A DNA stretch of 64,000 nt from Flavobacterium chungbukense (GTDB taxonomy: Bacteria; Bacteroidota; Bacteroidia; Flavobacteriales; Flavobacteriaceae), in contig NZ_JAJGZV010000008.1 in the NCBI RefSeq assembly GCF_020805785.1, positions 124,001 to 188,000 of the forward strand. The letters run 5' to 3'. A program made the position numbers and the translations under genes. Numbering within the stretch: the first letter of the stretch is position 1; each line of letters starts with the position of its first letter. The notes below the pieces were generated by a model. The model was not told the DNA's origin. It searched no databases and saw only the letters and a list, made by a program, of their open reading frames with translations. Positions 46,323 through 54,527 of this stretch are shown one piece after another.

Positions 46323-46802
46323 ATGGAAACAACAACAACACTCATCATGGAAAAAACATCAGAAAAGAACACAGCAGCATTTACTCATTTGAGTACATTA
46401 AGTCAATATGTAATTCCGTTTGGAAACTATATTTTTCCGCTAATCATTTGGACAAATTATAAAGATAAATCTGAATTTGCTGATCATCACGGAAAACAGG
46501 CTTTGAACTTTCAGTTAAGCTTATTGCTTTATACTTTGATTTTAGCAATTATTGCAATACCAATTTTTATCACTGTGTTTTTACAGAATATTCCAATAGA
46601 AGCCGTTTTTAATGATCATGATTTTGTAATTAGAAACTTTGACTTTCAATCGCATATCGGAATGTTAAGTGTCGGAATAACAGCTGTAGTGCTTTTCGGA
46701 TTATTAAAATTTGTTGAATTCTTTTTAGTGATTTACGCTACGATAAAAGCTTCAAACGGAGAATTTTACAAATATCCGCTTTCGATTCCTTTTATAAAAT
46801 AA
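46323..46802 (+). CDS. DUF4870 membrane protein
   Basis: 159 residues. After a short polar N-terminus (TTTTLIMEKTSEKN) come HLSTLSQYVIPFGNYIFPLIIW and DHHGKQALNFQLSLLLY. Two more membrane segments then follow, the standard layout of DUF4870. Function unknown. A possible -7 box TATATTTG is at 46287-46294. A PadR/PspC operon follows after an 11-bp repeat tract, and DUF4870 genes often travel with those envelope genes. Confidence 0.88.
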   Translation: METTTTLIMEKTSEKNTAAFTHLSTLSQYVIPFGNYIFPLIIWTNYKDKSEFADHHGKQALNFQLSLLLYTLILAIIAIPIFITVFLQNIPIEAVFNDHDFVIRNFDFQSHIGMLSVGITAVVLFGLLKFVEFFLVIYATIKASNGEFYKYPLSIPFIK

Positions 46803-46881
46803 CAGTTCGACTTAGCTCACTGTGACAAAAAAAGTTAAAAGTTATAGGTTATACGAACGAGTTCAGACAGAATAAATTCGA

Positions 46882-46936
46882 AATCAATCATCAATCAATC
46901 ATCAATCAATCATCAATCAATCATCAATCAATCATC
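46882..46936 (+). repeat. Five tandem 11-bp repeats (AATCAATCATC)
   Basis: Five exact head-to-tail copies of AATCAATCATC cover 46882-46936, with a shortened further copy after. The tract sits 49 bases before the padR start, in the leader or promoter of the PadR/PspC operon. The unit is close to one turn of DNA. Copy number could vary by slippage. Confidence 0.9.
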
Positions 46937-46984
46937 ATCAATCAAAAAACGAATTGTTCAATCAAAAAAAAACAAAATGAAATT

Positions 46985-47317
46985 ATGAACATTGAAAACA
47001 CAAAAGCACAGATGCGCAAAGGTGTTCTTGAGTTTTGCATCTTATCTGTATTAAAAGAAAAAGATGCCTATACATCTGAGATATTAGACACTTTAAAAAA
47101 CGCAAAACTACTAGTTGTAGAGGGAACTGTTTATCCGTTGTTAACGAGATTAAAAAATGACGGTTTACTAAATTATCGCTGGGAAGAATCGACCTCTGGG
47201 CCACCACGAAAATATTATGGATTAACCGAAATAGGGCAAACTTTTTTAAACGAACTTAGCGGTACCTGGACAGAATTGTCTGACGCTGTAAACTTAATCA
47301 CCAATCAAAATCAATAA
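46985..47317 (+). CDS. PadR-family transcriptional regulator
   Basis: A 110-residue protein with the winged-helix PadR fold: QMRKGVLEFCILSVLKEKDAYTSEILDTL near 10-38, VVEGTVYPLLTRLKNDGLL near 46-64, and RKYYGLTEIGQTFLNEL near 75-91. It lacks the long C-terminal helix of larger PadR proteins. It starts the operon with PspC and two DUF2807 genes (3-base gap to the next), and probably represses it. PadR proteins usually respond to small molecules or stress. Confidence 0.93.
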   Translation: MNIENTKAQMRKGVLEFCILSVLKEKDAYTSEILDTLKNAKLLVVEGTVYPLLTRLKNDGLLNYRWEESTSGPPRKYYGLTEIGQTFLNELSGTWTELSDAVNLITNQNQ

Positions 47318-47320
47318 GTC

Positions 47321-49042
47321 ATGAACAAAACAGTAAATATTAACTTAGGCGGGATGTTTTTTCACATCGATGAAGATGCATACCTAAAATTAACACGCTA
47401 TTTTGACGCTATAAAACGATCACTTAACAACTCATCTGGAGAAGATGAAATCATTAAAGATATCGAAATGCGTGTTTCTGAATTATTGACAGAAAAACAA
47501 AAAAGTGAAAAACATGTTGTTGGACTGAAAGACGTTGACGAAGTGATTGCGGTTATGGGACAACCAGAAGATTACAGAATTGAAGACGAAGAAAAAACGA
47601 ATCAATCTTATAGTAATTATGGCCCAAGAAAACACAAAAAATTATACCGCGATAAAGAAAGAGGTGTAATTGGAGGTGTGGCTACAGGTTTAGGTCACTA
47701 CTTTGGGATCGACGCTGTATGGATTAAAGTTTTATTCTTAATCTTTGTTTTTGCTGGATTTGGAACTGGAATTTTAGCTTATTTCGTTCTTTGGATTGTA
47801 ACGCCTGAAGCGATTACAACTTCTGAAAAATTAGAAATGACTGGAGAGCCGGTAACGATTTCAAACATCGAAAAAAAAGTTCGAGAAGAAATTGATTCAT
47901 TGTCTGATAAATTTAAAAATGCAGATTATGACAAAATGGGAAACCAAGTAAAGTCGGGAGCTGGGAGAATAAGTAGTTCATTGGGTGACTTTGTAATGAC
48001 CATTTTTAAAATCTTCGCTAAGTTTTTAGGAGTAATTCTAATTATAGCTGGACTTTCAACTTTGATCATATTGCTAATTGGCGTTTTTACGTTGGGAACA
48101 AACATCTTTATAGAATTTCCTTGGCAAAATTTTATTGACGCAGGAAACTTTCCAGAATATCCACTTTGGGCGTTTGGTTTGTTAATGTTTTTTGCAATCG
48201 GAATTCCGTTTTTCTTCTTAACATTATTAGGATTTAAATTGTTATCTCCAAATTTAAAATCAATTGGAAACATTACAAAATACACTTTATTAGCTCTTTG
48301 GATTATCTCTATTGCCATTCTTACTAGTATCGGAATTAAACAAGCAACCGAAATATCATATGACAATAAAGTTGTAGAGAAAAAAGCTTTGGCAATCAAA
48401 TCGACAGATACACTTTATGTAAAGTTTAAATACAGTGATTACTATGCAAAAAGTCTAAATCATCACAGCGATTTTGAATTTGTACAAGATTCTGCAAACA
48501 ATGAATTGATCTATTCTAATGATGTACGTTTACATATCTTACATACAGACGAGACTGCTCCTTTCATCCAAATCGAAAAAAGCGCGAGAGGAAATTCTTT
48601 TCAAAATGCTAAAAAAAGAGCAGAAAAAATTAATTATAAGTTTCAAATTGTCGGAAATCATTTAATTTTGGATAATTATTTCCTTACAGATGTAAAGAAT
48701 AAATTTAGAGGACAGGAAGTTGACATTTACATTTACATACCAGAAGGACAACTAGTTAAACCAGATTCTTCTGTTAGAGATTATTATAATTCTGATGAAG
48801 GATTTTTTAATCTAAATTATGATGGAGATTACAACTATAAAGTTGAAAATTCAAAAGTAAAATGTCTAAACTGCCCTGCTGACGATGAAAGCGATTACGA
48901 CACAGAAGAAGTAAACACTATTGAGAATGATTCTGTAAATGAAGTTTCTGTTAAAATTAATGGGAAAGAAATTATAAACGGAAAGAAAACAAAAGGAAAG
49001 CTAACCACTGACAAAAACGGAGTTATAATCAAAATAAACTAA
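47321..49042 (+). CDS. PspC-domain membrane protein
   Basis: 573 residues. The first 90 residues are cytoplasmic (INLGGMFFHIDEDAYLKLTRYF, EIIKDIEMRVSELL). A PspC domain at about 105-165 (KLYRDKERGVIGGVATGLGHYFGID) is followed by its membrane hairpin. Further membrane segments lie near 225-360, and a soluble C-terminal part ends with KLTTDKNGVIIKIN. PspC proteins take part in envelope-stress responses. It sits in one operon with PadR and two DUF2807 proteins, with gaps of 3 bases on each side. Confidence 0.9.
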   Translation: MNKTVNINLGGMFFHIDEDAYLKLTRYFDAIKRSLNNSSGEDEIIKDIEMRVSELLTEKQKSEKHVVGLKDVDEVIAVMGQPEDYRIEDEEKTNQSYSNYGPRKHKKLYRDKERGVIGGVATGLGHYFGIDAVWIKVLFLIFVFAGFGTGILAYFVLWIVTPEAITTSEKLEMTGEPVTISNIEKKVREEIDSLSDKFKNADYDKMGNQVKSGAGRISSSLGDFVMTIFKIFAKFLGVILIIAGLSTLIILLIGVFTLGTNIFIEFPWQNFIDAGNFPEYPLWAFGLLMFFAIGIPFFFLTLLGFKLLSPNLKSIGNITKYTLLALWIISIAILTSIGIKQATEISYDNKVVEKKALAIKSTDTLYVKFKYSDYYAKSLNHHSDFEFVQDSANNELIYSNDVRLHILHTDETAPFIQIEKSARGNSFQNAKKRAEKINYKFQIVGNHLILDNYFLTDVKNKFRGQEVDIYIYIPEGQLVKPDSSVRDYYNSDEGFFNLNYDGDYNYKVENSKVKCLNCPADDESDYDTEEVNTIENDSVNEVSVKINGKEIINGKKTKGKLTTDKNGVIIKIN

Positions 49043-49045
49043 GCC

Positions 49046-49780
49046 ATGATAAAAATAATCATTCATATTACAAAATTTATAATTGTTACTGTTGCTGCTT
49101 TATTATTTGCTTCTTGTAATTTTAACGTAAATTCGATAGAAGGAAGCGGACACGTAACAACTGAAAAAAGAATTGTTCAGGGAGATTTTAAAAATGTTTC
49201 TGTAAGCAACGCCATCGATGTCGTAATCGAACAGTCTGATGTAACTGAAATTACAGTTGAAGCCGATGATAATCTTCAAAACGAAATTGTTACAAAAGTT
49301 GAAAACGGAACTCTTATAATTAAATGTAAATTCAATTCTTTCCGCAATATTACAGCTAAAAAGGTAACGGTAAAAATGCCTGTTATTGATAAGATTGAAG
49401 CTTCTAGCGCATCGTCAGTAACGACCAAAGGAATTGTTGAAGGAGAAGATATTACTTTGGAAACTTCTAGCGCAGGATCTATGAATGTTACTATTGAGTC
49501 TGATAAAATTTCAGTAGATGCAGGTAGCGCAGGTTCTGTTAACATCGAAGGAAAAGCGCTAAGTTTTAATTCTTCTGCGTCAAGCGGAGGAAGTATCGAT
49601 GCCGAAAAATTAATGGCTAACGAAGTAGAAGTAAAAGCAACTAGCGGAGCAACGATTTCTGTAAATCCAATTTTGAGTTTAAAAGCTAAGGCTTCAAGCG
49701 GAGGAAGCATAAATTATAGTGGTTCTCCAAAGACAATCGAAAAAGAAGCAAGTTCAGGAGGAAATATCAATAAAAATTAA
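49046..49780 (+). CDS. DUF2807 (head GIN domain) lipoprotein
   Basis: 244 residues. Signal peptide with lipobox LLFASCNFNV at about 21-30, then GSGHVTTEKRIVQGDFKNVSVSNAIDVVIEQ, the head GIN/DUF2807 signature. The remainder is a Ser/Gly-rich beta-helix-like stretch (SAGSMNVTIE, SSGGSIDAEK, ASSGGSINYSG). These proteins are exported and may be adhesive or structural. The role here is probably envelope-related, downstream of PspC. Confidence 0.88.
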   Translation: MIKIIIHITKFIIVTVAALLFASCNFNVNSIEGSGHVTTEKRIVQGDFKNVSVSNAIDVVIEQSDVTEITVEADDNLQNEIVTKVENGTLIIKCKFNSFRNITAKKVTVKMPVIDKIEASSASSVTTKGIVEGEDITLETSSAGSMNVTIESDKISVDAGSAGSVNIEGKALSFNSSASSGGSIDAEKLMANEVEVKATSGATISVNPILSLKAKASSGGSINYSGSPKTIEKEASSGGNINKN

Positions 49781-49865
49781 AAAAAGCGAACTGTTAAATA
49801 TAAAAGAAATCATTCATCAAAAGTGGATGATTTTTTTATATTTGTCAAAATCAAATCTAGAATTA

Positions 49866-50699
49866 ATGAAAAAAAGTACAGCGCTGCTCCTATTGTTATT
49901 TGTTACAACATTAACTTTTGCTCAAAAAAGAGAAAAAATTAAAGGCTCTAAAGTTGTAACGACTTCAGTAAAAGAAGTTGGAAGTTTTGACGCCATTGAA
50001 GTCGATGATAATCTGGAAGTTTATTTGGAACAAGGCGAAAAAAACGAAATTAAAATTGAAGCCGATGATAATTTACACGATATCATTGGAATGGATTTAA
50101 GAGAAAAAACGCTTCGATTATATACCAATAAAGAATCTAGTATTTTCAAGAAATTAGCTGTTAAGGTTACTTACACGAAATCATTAAATAAAGTAATTAC
50201 TAAAAATGAGGCTATTGTTTACGCCATTCAGGAATTGCAATTGGACGACATTACCATGAATTGTCTTGATTTTTCGAAATTGTTTTTGAATGTAAATGCC
50301 AAAAAATTCACCTTAATTGCCGATGATAAAACCAGAACGGAGCTAAATTTAAAAGCAGATGAAGGAATTATACAGTTGAGTAAAAATGCGGTTCTTAAGA
50401 CTTTGGTTTCTGCTATAAAATTTAAATGTGATTTATACCAAAGAGGAAATGCTGCAATTGAAGGTATTGCTGAAAAAGCGACTATTCGATTAGACAATAA
50501 TTCTGTTTTTACAGGAACAAAATTTACCTTGAAGGATGCAAATGTAACAGCTGAAAATTTTGCCGTTGGAAGCATTTTTGCAGAAACAACTGTTTCTTTA
50601 GCAATTGGAGACAAAGCCGAAATTTCTCTTTTAGGAAGTCCTGCTATTACCTTAACTCGCTTTTCTGAAGAAGCAAAATTGATTAAAAAGATTAAATAA
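49866..50699 (+). CDS. DUF2807-family exported protein
   Basis: 277 residues from the ATG at 49866 (signal peptide MKKSTALLLLLFVTTLTFAQ). The longer in-frame start at 49719 overlaps the upstream gene and is unlikely. It shares with the preceding protein VGSFDAIEVDDNLEVYLEQGEKNEIKIEADDN, so the pair probably arose by duplication. The Ser/Gly-rich repeats are largely missing here. It belongs to the PadR/PspC operon or is transcribed just after it. A strong terminator follows. Confidence 0.85.
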   Translation: MKKSTALLLLLFVTTLTFAQKREKIKGSKVVTTSVKEVGSFDAIEVDDNLEVYLEQGEKNEIKIEADDNLHDIIGMDLREKTLRLYTNKESSIFKKLAVKVTYTKSLNKVITKNEAIVYAIQELQLDDITMNCLDFSKLFLNVNAKKFTLIADDKTRTELNLKADEGIIQLSKNAVLKTLVSAIKFKCDLYQRGNAAIEGIAEKATIRLDNNSVFTGTKFTLKDANVTAENFAVGSIFAETTVSLAIGDKAEISLLGSPAITLTRFSEEAKLIKKIK

Positions 50700-50736
50700 A
50701 AGTTGTCGTTTTCAGTCTGATAATTCCACATAAAAT

Positions 50737-50772
50737 AAAAAAGTCCCAATCATTTACGATTGGGACTTTTTT
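50737..50772. terminator. Bidirectional terminator between DUF2807 and trxB
   Basis: A 15-bp perfect stem (AAAAAAGTCCCAATC at 50737-50751 with GATTGGGACTTTTTT at 50758-50772) has a six-base loop and T-runs on both strands. It separates two convergent transcripts. Confidence 0.92.
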
Positions 50773-50833
50773 ATTTTTATGTCTTATTCTGTTTACATTC
50801 TAACAAACTGAAAACTGAATACTGCCACTAATA

Positions 50834-51781
50834 TTATTCCTTAGAAGCCAAATATCTTTCAGCATCAAGAGCTGCCATACAACCTGTTCCAGCAGCAGTA
50901 ATAGCTTGACGGTAAACGTGATCTGCAGCATCTCCAGCAACGAAAACACCTTCTACATTTGTTTTAGATGTTCCTGGTGTATTTACGATATATCCTGTTT
51001 CATCAAGTGTAATGTAAGAGGCAAAAATATCTGTATTTGGTTTATGGCCAATTGCCACGAAGAAACCAGTTGCAGGAATTTCAATAATTTCGCCAGTCGT
51101 TTTATTCAAAGCTTTAATGGCGTGAACTACATTTGAATCTCCTAAAACTTCAACTGTATCATGATTCATTAAAATCTCTATATTTTCTGTTTTGCGAACG
51201 CGTTCTTCCATAATTTTAGAAGCTCTGAATTTTTCGCTTCTTACCAACATCGTTACTTTTTTACAAAGTTTAGATAAGTAATGTGCTTCTTCACAGGCAG
51301 AATCTCCAGCTCCGACAATCACAACTTCCTGATTTCTGTAGAAAAATCCGTCGCAAACAGCACAAGCAGAAACTCCTCCACCCATATTTAAATAATGCTG
51401 TTCTGAAGGTAATCCTAAATATTTTGCCGAAGCACCTGTAGAAATAATTACGGTTTCACAGTGCAATTCAATTGAATCGTTAATCCAAACTTTATGAATA
51501 TCTCCAGAAAAATCAACTTTTGTAGCCCAACCGTCACGGATATCAGCACCAAAACGTTTTGCTTGTTCTTGTAATTGAACCATCATTTCTGGTCCAGTAA
51601 CTCCATCAACATAACCTGGAAAGTTTTCAACCTCATTTGTTGTAGTCAATTGACCACCAGGCTGCATTCCTTGATATAACACTGGATTCATATTAGCTCT
51701 AGCCGCATAAATAGCCGCAGTGTAACCTGCAGGGCCAGAACCTATAATAAGGCATTTAATTTTTTCGATTGTATTTGACAT
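50834..51781 (-). CDS. trxB: Thioredoxin reductase
   Basis: 315 residues from the ATG at 51781. A start at 51805 would add eight residues. It has an FAD-binding motif GSGPAGYTAAIYAARA (14-29), the redox pair Cys140-x-x-Cys143 in SACAVCDGF, the NADPH site VGAGDSACEEA (about 153-163), and the C-terminal FAD motif GVFVAGDAAD. It reduces thioredoxin with NADPH in the cytoplasm. Length and all motifs fit a complete low-molecular-weight TrxR. It stands alone, divergent from tRNA-Pro. Confidence 0.97.
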   Translation of the reverse strand: MSNTIEKIKCLIIGSGPAGYTAAIYAARANMNPVLYQGMQPGGQLTTTNEVENFPGYVDGVTGPEMMVQLQEQAKRFGADIRDGWATKVDFSGDIHKVWINDSIELHCETVIISTGASAKYLGLPSEQHYLNMGGGVSACAVCDGFFYRNQEVVIVGAGDSACEEAHYLSKLCKKVTMLVRSEKFRASKIMEERVRKTENIEILMNHDTVEVLGDSNVVHAIKALNKTTGEIIEIPATGFFVAIGHKPNTDIFASYITLDETGYIVNTPGTSKTNVEGVFVAGDAADHVYRQAITAAGTGCMAALDAERYLASKE

Positions 51782-51802
51782 AGTAATAGTTTTTTTGAGT
51801 TG

Positions 51803-51832
51803 CAAATGTAAACTTTATTATAAAAAATACAG
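51803..51832 (-). promoter_or_regulatory. Probable trxB promoter
   Basis: On the minus strand TACATTTG (plus-strand 51803-51810) matches the Bacteroidota -7 consensus TAnnTTTG. A CTG 19 bases further upstream stands in for the usual TTG -33 element. It lies 21 bases before the trxB ATG. Confidence 0.45.
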
Positions 51833-51893
51833 ACGAAAATAAATCCTAAAAAACTATGTTCAAATAAGTTTTATTTATTTTTCAATTTTCCTT

Positions 51894-51921
51894 TTGTAAA
51901 CGAAATTTATTTATATCTTTG
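51894..51921 (+). promoter_or_regulatory. Promoter of tRNA-Pro
   Basis: TTG at 51894-51896 and TATCTTTG at 51914-51921 are 17 bases apart and match the Bacteroidota sigma-ABfr consensus (TTG, TAnnTTTG). The tRNA begins 34 bases downstream of the -7 box. Confidence 0.75.
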
Positions 51922-51955
51922 CATCCGCTTTCGGGCAGTATTACAAATACATCTT

Positions 51956-52030
51956 CGGGGTGTAGCGTAGCCCGGTTATCGCGCCTGCTTTGGGAGCAGG
52001 AGGCCGCAGGTTCGAATCCTGCCACCCCGA
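51956..52030 (+). tRNA. tRNA-Pro (anticodon TGG)
   Basis: A complete cloverleaf: acceptor CGGGGTG (51956-51962) with CACCCCG (52023-52029) and discriminator A at 52030. The anticodon arm is CCTGC-TTTGGGA-GCAGG with anticodon TGG at 51991-51993, and the T arm is GCAGG-TTCGAAT-CCTGC. CCA is not encoded. It has its own promoter and a terminator directly behind. Confidence 0.97.
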
Positions 52031-52031
52031 C

Positions 52032-52068
52032 AAAAGTCTTTTCATTTCTTTGAAAAGACTTTTTTTTT
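52032..52068 (+). terminator. Terminator of tRNA-Pro
   Basis: AAAAGTCTTTTCA (52032-52044) pairs perfectly over 13 bp with TGAAAAGACTTTT (52051-52063), followed by further T residues. It starts two bases after the tRNA end. Confidence 0.93.
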
Positions 52069-52090
52069 GCAATAAACTGAAATATTGTCG

Positions 52091-52150
52091 AACGATTATC
52101 GCGTCCCGATGGAAAATCGGGAATATCGCAGGTTTGAATGCTGTTACTCC
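52091..52150 (+). pseudogene. Degenerate tRNA-like sequence, partial copy of tRNA-Pro
   Basis: TTATCGCG at 52096-52103 is identical to 51976-51983 of tRNA-Pro. After it comes an intact anticodon-type stem-loop, CCCGA-TGGAAAA-TCGGG (52105-52121), with a seven-base loop but G in place of the invariant U33. Then follow CGCAGGTTTGAATGCTG and TTACTCC, matching the T arm and acceptor end of tRNA-Pro with several changes. No matching 5' acceptor strand is present. It is best seen as a decayed tRNA or a tRNA-derived repeat rather than a working gene. Confidence 0.65.
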
Positions 52151-52208
52151 TTTTTTATTTTACATAATTTCAATTTTCACAACCAACAATATTTCCTTAA
52201 TTTGAAAC

Positions 52209-52284
52209 ATAGTCCGTGGTTTCAACCACGGGGACACATCATACTATTCACGATACATTTCCCGTGGTTGAAACCACGGGCTAT
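52209..52284. repeat. Inverted pair of REP-like hairpins
   Basis: CCGTGGTTTCAACCACGG (52214-52231) and CCGTGGTTGAAACCACGG (52262-52279) are each palindromic and are reverse complements of each other. The flanks also pair (ATAGTCC with GGGCTAT). This is the form of a paired REP element of the type copied by REP-associated tyrosine transposases. No transposase gene is in the window. Confidence 0.85.
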
Positions 52285-52289
52285 ATTAA

Positions 52290-52328
52290 AAAAATAAAAC
52301 CTCTAAAGAAATATGTATCTCGAGAGGT
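52290..52328 (-). terminator. Terminator of the beta-helix gene
   Basis: On the minus strand ACCTCT and AGAGGT (plus-strand 52323-52328 and 52299-52304) form a six-bp stem followed by TTTTATTTTTTT. It lies 27 bases past the stop of the gene at 52356. Confidence 0.6.
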
Positions 52329-52355
52329 AATATTTTTAAATCTGCCCTATTTTAT

Positions 52356-54527
52356 TTACTTCTCCATTTCAATAAAAGCAGGATAAGATTCACTGTTAGG
52401 CAAATTATATTCTTCGTCATAAGGCTGCATACCTTCTCCATTATTATACAAGGCTACACGTTTTGGACCAGTTGCTGTACTCCCACCAGTACCATTTATA
52501 ACATTCTGAATATTCCCTGAACCGGCAAAACGAGTAATACACATTTTTTCTAATCTAACATTTGGACTGTTTGGCACTTCAAAACCATTTTTCTTGTTCA
52601 CATTTCCATCTGTTCCTGTAAAAACTGCATAAGATCCCATTCCTACAGTATGATGTTCTTTTACCGTATTTGCAACCTTGAAAGCAGCATAACCATCAAC
52701 TTTACCGTTTTGACTACTCCAGCTTTTTTGGTTTGGAGCATCATATGGAGGTTCATTTTGAAAGAAAAAAGTTCTTCCTCTTTCACCAAGCCACAAAACC
52801 TCATATTCTTGAAAATGCTCTACAAATAAACCATAAAGTGTAACATCATTCCCAGTAACTACAAGTCCGTTTTTACATCTATCTCTTGTCCAGCGCACAT
52901 CTCCACCACGCTGCGAACCATGATCGGCACGCCACAACCAGAAGTGATCTCCAACCACATTACTACTATTAATCTGCATAGCAACTTGTATCTGAATATT
53001 GTTTGACTGGACCCCGCCTACTCTACAAGTAATATCTGTAAGCAAGATAGGATCTGCAGAATGATCTGCTTTTGATCCTTCATCACCAATTCTAACCTGA
53101 TAGATTGTGCTATTAAATGAATCCATAAGCAATCCCGCAATGATAATTCCATCTTTATCATCGGCATAAATACATCCCCAAGTATTTTTATCAGTTGGTT
53201 CTAATGTTACAGAAGCGATTCCTGCCCCAAGAAGAATTGCATCCTTTCTGTTTACTTGAATCGGAGCATTTAGTGAATAATGCCCAGGAGTAAAAAATAT
53301 ATTTTTACCCGCTTTTAACGCAGCATTTATTTCAGCATCTGTATCGCCTTCTTTTGCAACATACCAATTTGCAATTAAATCTTGGACTTTTCCTTCACCC
53401 ATATTTTTTGAACTCCAAGAAACTCCTATTCTATCTTTTTGCCAAGCTGGAATAAATACTTTATATTCTCCATCTTGATCTATAAAAAGAAAAGGCTTTT
53501 CTCTAATAATAGGTGTAGTTGCAATTGCAGAATTGGAATCGTCTGCTAGCGGAGGATTTACACAACCTTGCCAAACCATATTATAAGAACCGCCCATCGC
53601 TTCCGAACCAGAGGGAAATACAGCATTTCTTGTATACCATTGCTGTTGTCCTTTCCAATTTGGTCTGTCGGATTCGTAATGAGTATCTGCAATAAAACCT
53701 CCACTTCCCCAGAAATTAGTATCTCCAATATCTGAAATATATTTTGAAGTGCTATCAATCAGTAATCTTCTTGCACTTGTTGACTGAGAAACTGTCCAAG
53801 CAAAATCTCGCATTACCTCTACATTTTCTACAGAACGCCAAAAAGTACAAGTAGCATTTGCTCCTCCAGAAAGATGAGGCCTTGTAAATATCGAACCCAA
53901 TTTAACATCTGAAGGCAATTTCCCCAAACCTCCTATGTGAGAATAAAAACCTAATTCTATTGAATTCGCTTCTTTTGATGAAGCAGAACCTGATCCACCA
54001 ACATCATAAGTCTGACCATCCACATTTGGTTTGAAGTAATAAGCCTGACGTTTTGTAGTCCATTCGCCATTTGCACCACCTAAACCAATAGTACTAAACT
54101 GAGAATTAATATCGTTTCTGGCACTTTCTGCTTTTTCATATTTCCTGTCATAGAAATATATATTGTCTCCAAAAATTTGATTTTCTAACGAAATTATGAT
54201 CGTAATATCATTACGCGAAACTTTATAGTAATTCTCATATTTATTTGCATTCGGTTTATTATCAATAAATAGCAGCTTAGAAGTTGATCCAACCGAAACA
54301 AAATCGGAGGACAGACGGCTTCCTCCACGTGTAATTATATAATTTCCTGAAGAGCCAAAAGCCGACCATGATATGGTGATATTATGTTTCTTTTTATTGT
54401 AAACAATTTTCCGTTCTATTTTTTTATTTCCCTCTATTTTTTCGTTAGATGAACAAGGCGAAATAAAACTGCATAGAAACAGTATGCATGCAAATAATGT
54501 AGATAATGAGATTACTTTTTTACTCAT
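52356..54527 (-). CDS. Exported right-handed beta-helix protein (GH55-like, annotated adenylyl cyclase/coagulation factor type)
   Basis: 723 residues from the ATG at 54527 (signal peptide MSKKVISLSTLF to SFISPCSS). An upstream in-frame start at 54605 gives a worse leader. After an Fn3-like segment (about 40-125), the main part is a parallel beta-helix. It includes WYVAKEGDTDAEINAALKAGKNIFFTPGHYSL near 391-422 and FWLWRADHGSQRGGDVRW, TLYGLFVEHFQEYEVLWLGERGRTFFFQNEPPYD. I recall the same motifs in actinomycete proteins labelled coagulation factor 5/8 or adenylyl cyclase. Those labels are misleading, since the fold is that of pectinase/GH55-type enzymes. A carbohydrate substrate is likely but unknown. 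Confidence 0.72.
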   Translation of the reverse strand: MSKKVISLSTLFACILFLCSFISPCSSNEKIEGNKKIERKIVYNKKKHNITISWSAFGSSGNYIITRGGSRLSSDFVSVGSTSKLLFIDNKPNANKYENYYKVSRNDITIIISLENQIFGDNIYFYDRKYEKAESARNDINSQFSTIGLGGANGEWTTKRQAYYFKPNVDGQTYDVGGSGSASSKEANSIELGFYSHIGGLGKLPSDVKLGSIFTRPHLSGGANATCTFWRSVENVEVMRDFAWTVSQSTSARRLLIDSTSKYISDIGDTNFWGSGGFIADTHYESDRPNWKGQQQWYTRNAVFPSGSEAMGGSYNMVWQGCVNPPLADDSNSAIATTPIIREKPFLFIDQDGEYKVFIPAWQKDRIGVSWSSKNMGEGKVQDLIANWYVAKEGDTDAEINAALKAGKNIFFTPGHYSLNAPIQVNRKDAILLGAGIASVTLEPTDKNTWGCIYADDKDGIIIAGLLMDSFNSTIYQVRIGDEGSKADHSADPILLTDITCRVGGVQSNNIQIQVAMQINSSNVVGDHFWLWRADHGSQRGGDVRWTRDRCKNGLVVTGNDVTLYGLFVEHFQEYEVLWLGERGRTFFFQNEPPYDAPNQKSWSSQNGKVDGYAAFKVANTVKEHHTVGMGSYAVFTGTDGNVNKKNGFEVPNSPNVRLEKMCITRFAGSGNIQNVINGTGGSTATGPKRVALYNNGEGMQPYDEEYNLPNSESYPAFIEMEK

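Noticed and set aside
46882-46936. Possible CRISPR array
   Set aside because: The units are 11 bp and directly adjacent, with no spacers and no cas genes in the window.
47926-48399. 157-codon open frame on the minus strand inside the PspC gene
   Set aside because: Fully overlapped by a well-supported gene with better domain evidence.
49276-49710. 144-codon open frame on the minus strand
   Set aside because: It lies wholly within the DUF2807 lipoprotein gene and its peptide follows the complement of Ser/Gly-rich repeats. It is a shadow frame.
50228-50749. 173-codon open frame on the minus strand
   Set aside because: Overlaps the second DUF2807 gene and a terminator stem; no recognisable domain.
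52091-52150. Second functional tRNA gene
   Set aside because: There is no 5' acceptor strand, U33 is lost and the T stem has mismatches, so it was called a degenerate copy.
52356-54527. Adenylyl cyclase function
   Set aside because: That name is attached to similar proteins, but no cyclase motif is visible and the sequence has a secreted beta-helix pattern.
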